From Bacteroidia bacterium (lineage in GTDB: Bacteria > Bacteroidota > Bacteroidia > Chitinophagales > Chitinophagaceae): 64,000 nt of DNA. The notes below the pieces were generated by a model. That model saw only the letters and a list, made by a program, of their open reading frames with translations, was not told the DNA's origin and searched no databases. Shown here one piece after another: positions 26,808 through 35,276 of the stretch. How positions within the stretch are numbered: the first letter of the stretch is position 1; each line of letters begins with the position of its first letter. A program made the position numbers and the translations under genes. The DNA is taken from contig JAUHYD010000004.1 in the NCBI GenBank assembly GCA_030426665.1, positions 169,598 to 233,597 on the forward strand. Direction: 5' to 3'.

Positions 26808-27194
26808 ATGGCGATTGCTGAAACAAAAAAAATGAGAAGATTACTGACGGAGTTTTACAGTTTATCGTATCGCATCACCAAAGCAAAGCGACTTTCAATC
26901 ACCCTCGGGCACTTCTATGTCGGCTTTATTTTCTATCAGATGACAAGTGGCTTTGTATTTCTGGCGCAGGATTTGATGAGCGTGTTTGGTAAGTTGCATC
27001 GCTTTTTCACTTTTCCGGTTAACATAGCAACAATGTTGCTTTTTGTTGTCCTGACATATTTTGTTGTACCAAAATTGGAAACAATAAAAAAGGATGCAAA
27101 AAAGAACTATAGTTACACAACACTTTTAGTTTGTACCGGTATTAGCGTTTTGCTTTGGGTATATGTAAAATACGGTGGTCAAATCTTTATTTAG
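26808..27194 (+). CDS. Small membrane protein inside the phage module (moron-like)
   Basis: 128 residues from ATG at 26808; an internal ATG at 26832 is also possible. The protein has a basic N-terminus, then hydrophobic segments around HFYVGFIFYQMTSGFVFLA, FPVNIATMLLFVVLTYFVV and YTTLLVCTGISVLLWVYV, so probably three membrane helices. I recognise no family. It is the only plus-strand gene in the phage module, has its own promoter, and fits tightly between two minus-strand phage genes (4-nt gap downstream). Genes placed like this in prophages are often host-benefit or exclusion genes, but that is only an analogy. Confidence 0.65.
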   Translation: MAIAETKKMRRLLTEFYSLSYRITKAKRLSITLGHFYVGFIFYQMTSGFVFLAQDLMSVFGKLHRFFTFPVNIATMLLFVVLTYFVVPKLETIKKDAKKNYSYTTLLVCTGISVLLWVYVKYGGQIFI

Positions 27195-27197
27195 CGA

Positions 27198-27620
27198 TTA
27201 GTAGAAGTTGCTTCTTCGCGGGTTACTGTTCCAGTCAATCGTGTTGCCATCTATTTCAGAATCTTTGTGTTGCCAACCTTCTGGCTGCGTTTGTTCGTCT
27301 CTTATACGCTTCAGGGCATTGAGTGCATCCATATAGGCCAACCTGAATGCCGCATTGTCAATGCAAGTGCCGGAAAGGCGCGTTATGTGCCAGCAGGCAA
27401 TGTCTTTTACCAGACTTTTCAGGTATTCGTCTTCCAGCTCCGGAGGTTCTGTGTCTATTCCGAAGAGTTGTATCAAGTCGAATCGACCGAGATACTGTTT
27501 TGTCTCCTGGATGGCTGCGGTAATGGCTCTTTCAGCTATTGTGCTATCGTTTCTTGTTATCTCGTCAATTACCTCAGGGTAGAGATTCGTTATGAGGTCG
27601 TCTGTAGTGATAATAGGCAT
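27198..27620 (-). CDS. Phage gp36-like protein (DUF1320)
   Basis: 140 residues, matching the Mu gp36/DUF1320 head-tail connector type: TTDDLITNLYPEVIDEITR at the N-terminus, then helical ERAITAAIQETKQYLGRFD, ELEDEYLKSLVKDIACWHI, and LAYMDALNALKRIRD. The C-terminus is IDWNSNPRRSNFY. These proteins sit at the neck between portal and tail. The gene is the second or third of the minus-strand phage block, downstream of the terminase with a 38-nt gap. Confidence 0.8.
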   Translation of the reverse strand: MPIITTDDLITNLYPEVIDEITRNDSTIAERAITAAIQETKQYLGRFDLIQLFGIDTEPPELEDEYLKSLVKDIACWHITRLSGTCIDNAAFRLAYMDALNALKRIRDEQTQPEGWQHKDSEIDGNTIDWNSNPRRSNFY

Positions 27621-27658
27621 ATGTAGTAGTTTTTAGGGTTGATTTTATATAGCAATTG

Positions 27659-29176
27659 TCAGAATCGCTTCTCTGTTGTAGCACGAAGCCCCATAGCTAT
27701 ACCGGAGGTGTTAGCCAGCTTCAGTTTTTCGGCAATTATCCAGACAGCACCCTCTACAGCATCCGGGCCGTCATCGTGGGCATGGCTGCCGGGTGCAAGC
27801 GCCTGAAATTGTTCTGCGAGTCGGCGCATACTGTTATCGTGTTCTTCGTTTTTGTTCAGAAAGAGTTCACCATTGCGGTTCATCGGTTCCAGCAGGCTCT
27901 CTATGCGCATAAACTTGTCCGGTTTTCGGCGGGTATCTCCGCGTATAGGTATTGACCTTCCTGTCCGCTTTCCGGCTTCACTTATTTCCTTTATTATCAC
28001 GTCCTGCATAAACACCTGCTCCATATAGTAGTAACACGAGCGGTTTTCCAGGTAGTCCATGATTTTGTAGTGCCACTCTATCATGCGCGCCGTGGTAGTC
28101 TGTTCCAGAAAACACTTGAGTATATGAAACTCATGTTTCCATTTGCCGACAAGTACAGTCGCTTTGTAGTCGGCATTAGTTTTGTAGGAAGGGTCTGTGT
28201 AGCATACCAGTATTGAGTAGTCGTCTAAATGCCTTGCGGGCTTGTATGCCATCTCTTTAAACACAGACCCTTCCACAATTGGGTTGTTGAAGTATTCTTT
28301 CTGTTGGGCAGCATAACTCTTTTGCCGCAGTACTCTGTCTATGTCCTCTTCATTATTTTTCTCCGGCCACGACGACATTCCGTTTTTCCCCCTGATGTTT
28401 ACCTCGTGTACATGGTCTGCGATTTCGGTAGCCCGCTGTATGCACGAGTCGGTTGCTATCCGGTTGCCGCAAAATATAATAGAGGTAGGAACAGATACAG
28501 AGCGCGTACCGATGGCGGCTTCCTCTATCCACCGCCATTTTCGTGCAACTGTTTCCGGATTCAAACAATCAACATCGGTGTCTGCATCGTCGAAAATCAG
28601 TATATCCGGTCGGGCTTCCTCATTTCGTGTGCCTCTCGGACTCTGACCAATCCCCACCGCCCGGAATGACACGCCCGAAGCAGTGATAAACTCGGAGCTT
28701 GTCCAGGTGCCATCACCGGATTGTTTGCCATAATCCTGAATGATACGACGATTGTATTCGAGGTTTGCTCGGTATGGCATCAGAAGCCGCGATGCATTGT
28801 CGAGGCTGTTGCTGATGAGCAATACACACCGTTTACTCAGTTTTTGTTTCGACCCAGCTGCAGGGTGTCCGACTAATACGAGGTAAAACACCTCCATCAT
28901 TGTTCTGGTACTCTTTGCAAGCTCTCTGCTCCACATCCGCACTTCGCACCATTCCGGATGTTCGAGAACACGCTTCGTTGCTTCTTTATGAAAATTGGCG
29001 GCAGGGGCAAAAGCAAATCGGGGAAAGTAGTACTGAAACCACTCTTCGGGGTCAGATTCCAGCTGCGCAATTCTTTGAGCTCTTTCTTCCTGTGGTTCTT
29101 CTTCGTTGGTCAGCGTACCATCGAGTACCATTTTCACAAATAAGTTCCATTTGTCAATACGTTGTTTTTCGGTCAT
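27659..29176 (-). CDS. Phage terminase large subunit
   Basis: 505 residues from ATG at 29176; a TTG start at 29263 would overlap the small-subunit gene by 35 nt and is less likely. The ATPase domain has a Walker A-like WSRELAKST and Walker B DILIFDDADTD. The nuclease domain shows YTDPSYKTNADYKATVLVG and the terminal acidic HDDGPDAVEGAVWI motif. All metal-binding acidic positions I can identify are present, so the packaging motor could be active. It is Mu gp28-like in size and context. Confidence 0.85.
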   Translation of the reverse strand: MTEKQRIDKWNLFVKMVLDGTLTNEEEPQEERAQRIAQLESDPEEWFQYYFPRFAFAPAANFHKEATKRVLEHPEWCEVRMWSRELAKSTRTMMEVFYLVLVGHPAAGSKQKLSKRCVLLISNSLDNASRLLMPYRANLEYNRRIIQDYGKQSGDGTWTSSEFITASGVSFRAVGIGQSPRGTRNEEARPDILIFDDADTDVDCLNPETVARKWRWIEEAAIGTRSVSVPTSIIFCGNRIATDSCIQRATEIADHVHEVNIRGKNGMSSWPEKNNEEDIDRVLRQKSYAAQQKEYFNNPIVEGSVFKEMAYKPARHLDDYSILVCYTDPSYKTNADYKATVLVGKWKHEFHILKCFLEQTTTARMIEWHYKIMDYLENRSCYYYMEQVFMQDVIIKEISEAGKRTGRSIPIRGDTRRKPDKFMRIESLLEPMNRNGELFLNKNEEHDNSMRRLAEQFQALAPGSHAHDDGPDAVEGAVWIIAEKLKLANTSGIAMGLRATTEKRF

Positions 29177-29228
29177 AGGATAGTGTGGTAATAGGGTAGA
29201 TCGGTCTGTTTCTCTGAATAGGTATTTC

Positions 29229-29666
29229 TCAGGCGGCTTTTCGCTCCTTAACGAATTTGTCAAACTCTTTTACAAATGTCTGCGCGAGGGGTTTGTTGCG
29301 TTTGTATAGCCACTCTGTAAATACCTCTGCTGCTTCTATAATGCCGTATACACTATTTTCTGTGTCGAGGTTTTTGATAATTGCACTATATTTCATCAGT
29401 TGGTCCAGCTCCTTGGGGTTAGGGTCATTGCCTGCCAGTTTCATCGTCAATCCTTCCGCTATTTGGTATAGATATTCGAGCTGGACACTTTTAGAGATAC
29501 TCAGCGATTTCCTCACCGTATCCCACTGCCCTTCGGTAATCCATCGGCGTATAGTCGCCTCGTCGGTATTTAGTTCGTGTGCTACTTCTGAGATAGGTGT
29601 TGCTTTTTTTACATAAAGGAAACGCGCCCACCTTTTTCGTTCGCTGACCGTCAGATTATCTTTCAT
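29229..29666 (-). CDS. Phage terminase small subunit-like, DUF1804-type
   Basis: 145 residues. The N-terminal helix-turn-helix (WARFLYVKKATPISEVAHEL, TDEATIRRWITEGQW) would bind the packaging site, and the C-terminal helices (LDQLMKYSAIIKNLD, FTEWLYKRNKPLAQTFVKEFDKFV) would form the oligomer. The layout and position just before the large subunit match Mu gp27/DUF1804 small terminases. It is the first gene of the module; the 258-nt upstream region shows no recognisable operator. Confidence 0.7.
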   Translation of the reverse strand: MKDNLTVSERKRWARFLYVKKATPISEVAHELNTDEATIRRWITEGQWDTVRKSLSISKSVQLEYLYQIAEGLTMKLAGNDPNPKELDQLMKYSAIIKNLDTENSVYGIIEAAEVFTEWLYKRNKPLAQTFVKEFDKFVKERKAA

Positions 29667-29924
29667 AACACAAAGGTTGGGGGTATTTGCGAGTCGGACA
29701 ATTCGGGTTTTTATGGTGGGTAGAATGTGGAATATGATAGGAGCAAAATAGCACTACCATAGAAATGTCTGGTAGGAATAGCTGTACCCACAGTGTTGAA
29801 TTGTAAGTCTATGTGTATTTACAAGTTATGTATATGGCATTCAAATTGTCCGCTCACATCAGTCAGACAACGAATCTTGTCATATTGTTTTTTATGTCAA
29901 CGTGTTTCTGTGAGCCTATCCCGG

Positions 29925-31454
29925 CTACTTTTCTGATGCCATCTCTTTCCACTGAATACGATTGATACCGGATTTGGCTTGTTGGTCTATAGAGTTCTGA
30001 AAATCGTGCGATGGCATATCCAGGCATTGGTTATACATATCCAATGCCGCACTATTCATTTCGAGCAGCTCAAATACCTTGCCGATATGCAAGGCTGCTC
30101 TGGCAGCAAACTGCTCATGCCTGCCGGCACCTGCTTTCATGGCAGCCCGAAACTCCTCCAGTGCTTTTTTGTAGTACTGTGTGTTTCCGGGTGTGGCTGC
30201 CAGCTCCTGATATACTCTGCCCAACCGAAAGTAGTATTCAGATCTATCAGAAGGGAGGCGCAATTGTGCTGATGATACATGTTGCAATATCGTCAGCGCA
30301 TCGTTGTAGTATCCCCCTTGTATCAGTAGGCGGGCTTTTAGCACTTCTTTGTTTGGCCATAAATCGGCATTTGCAAATCGGGCGGCTTGTTTGTCTGGGT
30401 CTATACGCGAAGTGCCATTCTTTTTTATTTGCTCTTTACAATAGATTGCCTTTTTGTTATTGTCATTCACATACCAAGCAAAGGCCATTTTTTGCCAGGT
30501 GTCTTTAATAAACAAGTCGCTTTTGTTTTGTCGCAGATACGCTCGGAAGTAACTATTTGCCCCACTATCGCATCGGAAAAGCGACGCAACGCCCTGTTGA
30601 TATAGAAATACAGGATATTTTTCATAATCCGGATTCTCTGAAGCTTTGTTCAATAGTACAAGCGCGTCATCTGCTTTGCGGTAGTCGAGTGCAATATTGC
30701 TTTTTACGAATGTGTGCAACAAGTTGTTATCTGTGGTGAATCCGGGTCCTGATAGAAACTCCCAAACTTGCGCCTGCTCTGCTAAAAGGTAAAAGCGGGC
30801 GTATACGTAATACAGGAGGGTTTCTTTGTACAGTGGGTGCGTACTGTCATGCGTGTTTACAAAAGCTGCAAGCTTATCGGTTCCTTTTTGTACACTCCCC
30901 CTTATCCCGAATACCGACGCCAACCATTTATAGTTGCCGGGCAGTGTGCCTACAACCGCTTCCTGAAGCCCCGCAATAACGTTGTTATACTCAAAATCCG
31001 GAAACTGCTTTTTGTTTTCCTTCAGCAGGGCAAATGACTTTCGGAAGTTCAAAGCGGCCTTATATTGCTCCCCGAAGCGGATGTTGATAATTGCCCGATG
31101 CAGGTGCATGCCCGCATAACAAAACCGATACCATGGCGAGGTACGTGCTCCGTTGGAAAGTAGGCTCAAACGTTCACTCATTTTATCAGCCAATCTGCTA
31201 TAATCTTCTTTGTTACAGTTGACCAACAGCAAAATACAATCCTCATAATCTGCAAGGTAAACTGCCATCAGGTTATTCGGGTTAGCCTTTATTTCGGCAT
31301 CAATTACTTTTCGGCCTTCAGACAGGTTGAGCGAAAGAAATAGGTTATAGGCGCGCTCGCAATTGACTGTATAATCATAGGTATAGGTGCCACCCCGGCA
31401 AAAGCCGTAACTGATTAACATTACAAGCAGAATATGCAGCGTTTTGCGCACCAT
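29925..31454 (-). CDS. Secreted TPR-type protein
   Basis: 509 residues from ATG at 31454, which gives a clean signal peptide (MVRKTLHILLVMLISYGF); the longer frame from 31586 adds 44 unlikely residues. The rest is helical with TPR-like units, clearest in the last third: SEYYFRLGRVYQELAATPGN, KKALEEFRAAMKAGAG, and AALHIGKVFELLEMNSAALDMY. No enzymatic motif is visible. A scaffold or secretion-accessory role is possible. Its long N-terminal helical region resembles a family found widely in Bacteroidota whose role is unknown. Confidence 0.75.
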   Translation of the reverse strand: MVRKTLHILLVMLISYGFCRGGTYTYDYTVNCERAYNLFLSLNLSEGRKVIDAEIKANPNNLMAVYLADYEDCILLLVNCNKEDYSRLADKMSERLSLLSNGARTSPWYRFCYAGMHLHRAIINIRFGEQYKAALNFRKSFALLKENKKQFPDFEYNNVIAGLQEAVVGTLPGNYKWLASVFGIRGSVQKGTDKLAAFVNTHDSTHPLYKETLLYYVYARFYLLAEQAQVWEFLSGPGFTTDNNLLHTFVKSNIALDYRKADDALVLLNKASENPDYEKYPVFLYQQGVASLFRCDSGANSYFRAYLRQNKSDLFIKDTWQKMAFAWYVNDNNKKAIYCKEQIKKNGTSRIDPDKQAARFANADLWPNKEVLKARLLIQGGYYNDALTILQHVSSAQLRLPSDRSEYYFRLGRVYQELAATPGNTQYYKKALEEFRAAMKAGAGRHEQFAARAALHIGKVFELLEMNSAALDMYNQCLDMPSHDFQNSIDQQAKSGINRIQWKEMASEK

Positions 31455-31613
31455 AGAACATAAAGATACAAAGTGCGTGTCGGAGAAAATAAGAAATAAC
31501 GATATCATAATCTGATTGTTATTACATAGGCACGATTGTTGCAGCGCAATATGGTAAATGTGAATTAATGTTGTAGATTTGCGCAAATAAATTCATTACT
31601 TAAAAAATAAAAT

Positions 31614-32099
31614 ATGAAATCAATTAAACAAATCGCTCTTAGCACGTTTTTGACTGTCAGCGCATTTAGCGCAGTATTATACACCTCATGTTCTAAGGAT
31701 GAGTGTAAAGATGTAGTTTGCCAGAACGGCGGTACTTGTAACGCAGGTGCTTGTGTATGTCTTACCGGCTATGAGGGGACAAACTGTGAGACTAAATCCA
31801 GAGACAAGTTTGTAGGTGTTTACACGGGTTCGGAAATATGTACAACTGGAACGGACAATTACACGATTACACTCGCAGCTAACTCGGATGCACTTAAGTT
31901 GACAATGACGAATCTTTATAATGATAACTATACTGCAACATGTAGCATGGTTGCAACTGATTCATTTTCATTTGCTGGATCACAGGGTACAGTTAATTTT
32001 ACAGGGACAGGTCGCCTTGTTACAAACACATTGACGGTTCGTTATACAGTAACAGACGGTACAAATACAAATTCTTGTGTTTTCACAGGGGACAAATAA
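31614..32099 (+). CDS. Lipoprotein with EGF-like domain
   Basis: 161 residues. The signal peptide ends in the lipobox LYTSC (Cys26), so the protein is lipid-anchored. A short EGF-like domain follows with six cysteines (CKDVVCQNGGTC, CVCLTGYEGTNC), then a beta-rich C-terminal domain (residues 60-161, with FVGVYTGSEICTTGTDNYTITL) resembling lipocalin-like domains of Bacteroidota surface lipoproteins. EGF modules usually mediate protein-protein contact outside the cell. TAGATTTG at 31574-31581 is a plausible -7 element, without a clear -33. A strong terminator follows the gene. Confidence 0.8.
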   Translation: MKSIKQIALSTFLTVSAFSAVLYTSCSKDECKDVVCQNGGTCNAGACVCLTGYEGTNCETKSRDKFVGVYTGSEICTTGTDNYTITLAANSDALKLTMTNLYNDNYTATCSMVATDSFSFAGSQGTVNFTGTGRLVTNTLTVRYTVTDGTNTNSCVFTGDK

Positions 32100-32123
32100 G
32101 CAAAACAACATTTGCTGTATTAC

Positions 32124-32162
32124 TTGGGGTGTTTCATTTAGTTGATTCACCCCAATTTTTTT
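32124..32162 (+). terminator. Rho-independent terminator of the EGF-like lipoprotein gene
   Basis: Stem TTGGGGTG (32124-32131) with CACCCCAA (32148-32155), 16-nt loop, followed by a run of seven T from 32156. Orientation fits the plus-strand gene ending at 32099. Confidence 0.8.
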
Positions 32163-32244
32163 ATATAGACTCAATGAATTCTGAACTCTTTGTAACTAAA
32201 TAGGTTGAACTAGATTGGGTATATATTTGATTTGGCATAGGAAA

Positions 32245-32292
32245 TTTATATAAAAGGGGCGTTCGTAATTGCGAACGCCCCTTTTATATAAA
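32245..32292. terminator. Long perfect inverted repeat, bidirectional terminator
   Basis: A 21-base perfect stem (32245-32265 with 32272-32292) and a 6-nt loop. The stem has a GC-rich core (GGGGCGTTCG) flanked by AAAA/TTTT on both sides, so it can terminate on either strand. It lies 16 nt past the stop of the minus-strand lipoprotein gene at 32308 and also backs up the terminator at 32124. Confidence 0.8.
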
Positions 32293-32307
32293 TCAAAAAC
32301 AGAAAAA

Positions 32308-32709
32308 TTATCTGCCCATTTTAGGCTTGCCATTTCCAATGGTACTCTCCTGTTTGTTACTAGTATTGTTTCCCTGCCCCATTTTAGGCTTACCGTTTCC
32401 AATCGTTGGTGCTGGTGCTGGCGCTGGTTCCGGTGCTGGTGGCGGCGGAGGTGGTGGAGACACCGGCTCTGCCTTAGGCTCAGCTTTCTTTGTTTTATTA
32501 GCACTTGCCGCCTTTGCCGCTTGCTCTGCTTCCATAGCACGCAATTTTTCTTCATTCTGGCGAGCCAATTCTGCTTCTTTCTCTGCAACCTGTGCGTTAA
32601 CAGTAGAATCTATCTGTGCCTGAGTTTGTCCCTGGTCTTCTGTATTTTCTCCACCGCAAGATGCAAACAATACTGCAGCACCTGCAAGTAGTAACAATTG
32701 TTTTTTCAT
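32308..32709 (-). CDS. Small proline-rich lipoprotein
   Basis: 133 residues. Lipobox LFASC (Cys at about 18) marks it as a lipoprotein. A charged helical or coiled-coil part (about 30-70, EKEAELARQNEEKLRAMEAEQ) is followed by a proline stretch (seven consecutive Pro, then PAPEPAPAPAP) and two copies of TIGNGKPKMG at the C-terminus. The build suggests an anchored spacer that crosses the periplasm or wall layer with a repeated short tip. No family is recognised. TAATTTTG on the minus strand at 32735-32742 with TTG 24 nt before it may be its promoter. Confidence 0.7.
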   Translation of the reverse strand: MKKQLLLLAGAAVLFASCGGENTEDQGQTQAQIDSTVNAQVAEKEAELARQNEEKLRAMEAEQAAKAASANKTKKAEPKAEPVSPPPPPPPAPEPAPAPAPTIGNGKPKMGQGNNTSNKQESTIGNGKPKMGR

Positions 32710-32811
32710 TTTATATAACTTTTAATGTTTGGGACAAAATTATTGTTATTCTTCAGAACTAAAAAACAATATTGGTTTTTTTTGTTTTTTAACAAATGGT
32801 TGTGCAGCACA

Positions 32812-33642
32812 TTATGTCTGATCCGCAGCACATGCAGCGAAGATGCTTTTTGTTATCCTGTTCCCAAAGGTTGCAGACCGAAAACTGCCAATCCATCTGA
32901 TGCCTCTGATGGCATTTGTCAGGAATACCTCGTCGGCAGCTAACAATGCTTCTTCTGTAAGCGATTGCTCACCGATGCCATCTGATGTGTCCATTAGATG
33001 CCTGCGCATCACCCCTGCCACGCATCCATCCTCAAGTGGTGGAGTGAATATTTTATCATCCTTAATCCAGAACACATTGGCAATGGTACTCTCCATAATA
33101 TTCCCCGCTGTATTTCGGATCAGCGCATCGTTCCATTTGTTTTGTCTGGCTTGGCGGGCTGCGGTAGCATAGATCAGGGCATTAGCTGATTTCAGGTTAG
33201 CAAGGCTGTCGTTGCTTTTGTACAGACCTTGAGCGATATCAACGACTAAGCCATTGATATTGAGATCAAGTATACCTTGGTCCAGGTGGTAACATTCTAT
33301 CACGAATTGTGGTTTTGTATCCTCCGGGCCAAAAATGCCGCCACTACCTCCGTATACCTGCATGCGCACCCGGCACAGTTTATCGCTGTTGTTTTTTTTC
33401 ACTATCCGCAGTATCTCTTCGTGCAGGTATTTTGAGGTGAAAAGTACCGGGATGCTGAAATTCAGTGTAGAAAGACCTGATGAAAGACGCTCCCAATGAT
33501 ATTGCCACAAGCGAATATTGCCTTCCTGAACCAGCATGGTCTCAAAAAGTCCTGCTCCATACCTGAAAGCACTGTTATCTGCCGGTAGCATGGCATAGTC
33601 TGTGATTGTACCATTTATGTTTACGTAGCGTAGAGCACTCAT
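32812..33642 (-). CDS. Aminotransferase class IV protein
   Basis: 276 residues from ATG at 33642. Fold-type IV PLP enzyme: NINGTITDYAMLPADNSAFRYGAGLFETM at the start, the PLP lysine in LANLKSANALIYATAA, and the cofactor-phosphate region NIMESTIANVFWIKDD followed by FTPPLEDGCVAGVMRR. The family includes branched-chain and D-amino-acid transaminases and aminodeoxychorismate lyase (PabC). The length and the LETM-like start fit PabC/IlvE-like members equally, so the substrate is open. No pabA/B or ilv genes are nearby. Confidence 0.85.
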   Translation of the reverse strand: MSALRYVNINGTITDYAMLPADNSAFRYGAGLFETMLVQEGNIRLWQYHWERLSSGLSTLNFSIPVLFTSKYLHEEILRIVKKNNSDKLCRVRMQVYGGSGGIFGPEDTKPQFVIECYHLDQGILDLNINGLVVDIAQGLYKSNDSLANLKSANALIYATAARQARQNKWNDALIRNTAGNIMESTIANVFWIKDDKIFTPPLEDGCVAGVMRRHLMDTSDGIGEQSLTEEALLAADEVFLTNAIRGIRWIGSFRSATFGNRITKSIFAACAADQT

Positions 33643-33782
33643 TGCAAGCAATATACGGGATGACGAGTAAAAGACTGATGTAAAGTTACAGCTACGTTAA
33701 TAATACGATTGGAAATAAGCTATATGGCGTTTTTGTGCAATGTAATCTCTCAGAATGAGCAGTTTGTTTTTACATTTGCATA

Positions 33783-34499
33783 ATGACCAATTTCAGGCAA
33801 GGTGGGATTTCGAATATGCCCCCGGTAGTAAAGAATCTGATTATCATCAATGTGCTGATGTTCCTTATTCAGAACGTGATGGGTCCGGGCGTGGACGACT
33901 ATTTGGCGTTGCATTATTGGCAGTCGCCCTACTTTAGGTGGTGGCAACTGTTTACGCATATGTTTATGCATGCAAATCTAATGCATATATTTTTCAATAT
34001 GTTTGCCCTATGGATGTTTGGGTCTATACTGGAGAATAGTTCTTTTGGCCCCCGGCGATTTCTTATCTTCTATTTAATATGTGGTCTGGGGGCTGCATTT
34101 TGTCATTTATCGGTATTGGGGGTACAGTTCAACAGTCTGAATGATAAGTTTATGATGATTCAGGAGCATGCTTCAGACTATCCGCCGGGTACCATCGAGA
34201 TGTACCGTCAAGGTCTGATGATGCGCATGAATGAGGCTACACTGGGCGCATCCGGAGCGGTATTTGGGCTGTTGTTTGCGTTTGGTTACTTGTTTCCGAA
34301 TACTGAATTGATGTTACTCTTCCCACCTATTCCTATCAAGGCAAAGTGGTTTGTGGCAGGGTATGCTGCAATAGAGCTATTCAGTGGTATGCAAAACTCC
34401 GCCGGCGACAATGTCGCTCACTTCGCTCACCTCGGCGGTATGTTATTTGCATTTATTCTACTCCGGGTGTGGGGCATACGCAGTTCATGGAGACGCTGA
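33783..34499 (+). CDS. Rhomboid-family intramembrane serine protease
   Basis: 238 residues with six predicted membrane segments. The N-terminal PPVVKNLIIINVLMFL is typical of Bacteroidota rhomboids. The active site is GASGAVFG (nucleophile Ser) and the His in VAHFAHLGG. Conserved HMFMHANLMHIFFNMFALWMFG and the loop after it match the L1 region. Rhomboids cut membrane proteins inside the bilayer; no substrate can be named. TACATTTG at 33771-33778 sits so close to the ATG that the message would be nearly leaderless if it is the promoter. Confidence 0.92.
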   Translation: MTNFRQGGISNMPPVVKNLIIINVLMFLIQNVMGPGVDDYLALHYWQSPYFRWWQLFTHMFMHANLMHIFFNMFALWMFGSILENSSFGPRRFLIFYLICGLGAAFCHLSVLGVQFNSLNDKFMMIQEHASDYPPGTIEMYRQGLMMRMNEATLGASGAVFGLLFAFGYLFPNTELMLLFPPIPIKAKWFVAGYAAIELFSGMQNSAGDNVAHFAHLGGMLFAFILLRVWGIRSSWRR

Positions 34500-34644
34500 G
34501 GAAGCATTATTCATAGAAAAGCGGCCGAAAAGCAACATTTCGGTCTATCATTCGTTATTTTTGTACTTATTATGGTTTGGGTGTTATTTGTTCTGTTATT
34601 TGTGACGGGCGATATACCTGACGCTTAAATGACCACTATTCAAC

Positions 34645-35193
34645 ATGACAATACTCAGATTCAGGGTTTATTGGGAAGACGACGACCAAACATACCGCGA
34701 CCTGGAAATACAGGGCAGCCAGACGTTTATGGATTTACACCATTGCATTTTAAAGGCGTTTGAGTTTGACAAAAAACATTCAGCATCATTCTACGAAAGT
34801 AATGACCGTTGGGATAAGGGCCGGGAGCTGAACTCTGAAGTGTTAACCAACAAAAAGGATGCACCGGCACTTTCAATGATAAAGACACCGGTCTCTGCAC
34901 TGATCAATCTGCCAGACCAGAAGTTTGTGTACGTTTACGACCCTGCCAAAAACTGGACTTTTCTGGTGGAGCTGATAGGCGTAAGCCCTGAAGAAACATA
35001 TAGAAGAGAGTACCCTTTTGTGCTGCGTAAAGAGGGAATAGCTCCGGCACAATATGGCATTAAGGGAGTGAAAGCAGATAAGATAATGGAGATAGAAGAG
35101 CGGTACGATCTGGGAGCCGATGAGATGGCAGAAGGGTTCGGAAGTGAGGGAGAAGCTGCAGCGGAAACAGATGACGGCGGTACGGAATTCTAA
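34645..35193 (+). CDS. Plasmid pRiA4b ORF-3-like protein
   Basis: 182 residues of the pRiA4b ORF-3 family: LRFRVYWEDDDQTYRDLEIQGSQTFMDLHHCILKAFEFD at the N-terminus, then SFYESND and KFVYVYDPAKNWTFLVELIGV. The C-terminal tail is acidic. The fold is known from IS1096/TnpR-associated and plasmid proteins, but its biochemical role is undefined. Here it stands alone in the chromosome and is conserved in many Bacteroidota as a single gene. A strong terminator follows. Confidence 0.8.
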   Translation: MTILRFRVYWEDDDQTYRDLEIQGSQTFMDLHHCILKAFEFDKKHSASFYESNDRWDKGRELNSEVLTNKKDAPALSMIKTPVSALINLPDQKFVYVYDPAKNWTFLVELIGVSPEETYRREYPFVLRKEGIAPAQYGIKGVKADKIMEIEERYDLGADEMAEGFGSEGEAAAETDDGGTEF

Positions 35194-35230
35194 AGAATTA
35201 AACGACATTATAGTATCAGGAAAAAGTGTG

Positions 35231-35264
35231 ACCCTGCAACCAACCACGTTGCAGGGTTTGTTTT
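35231..35264 (+). terminator. Rho-independent terminator before miaA
   Basis: Ten-base perfect stem ACCCTGCAAC (35231-35240) with GTTGCAGGGT (35248-35257), seven-base loop, followed by TTGTTTT. It ends the pRiA4b-like gene and lies only 13-20 nt before the miaA GTG start. Confidence 0.85.
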
Positions 35265-35276
35265 AAAACAGCAAAA

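Larger units (their letters stand above)
25074..29666 (-). mobile_element. Mu-like phage packaging module (incomplete prophage or domesticated block)
   Basis: Five minus-strand genes read as small terminase, large terminase, gp36-like, DUF935 portal and gp37-like. All are Mu-type head or head-tail functions. There is no capsid, protease, tail, lysis, transposase, integrase or repressor gene. Flanks are ordinary chromosomal genes (ubiD; a TPR protein), and I saw no att-type direct repeats. A plus-strand membrane-protein gene sits inside. The reading frames are all intact, which argues against simple decay. Confidence 0.7.

Noticed and set aside
25074-29924. Attachment-site repeats around the phage module
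   Set aside because: Comparing 24955-25073 with 29667-29924 by eye gave no shared word long enough to suggest att sites.
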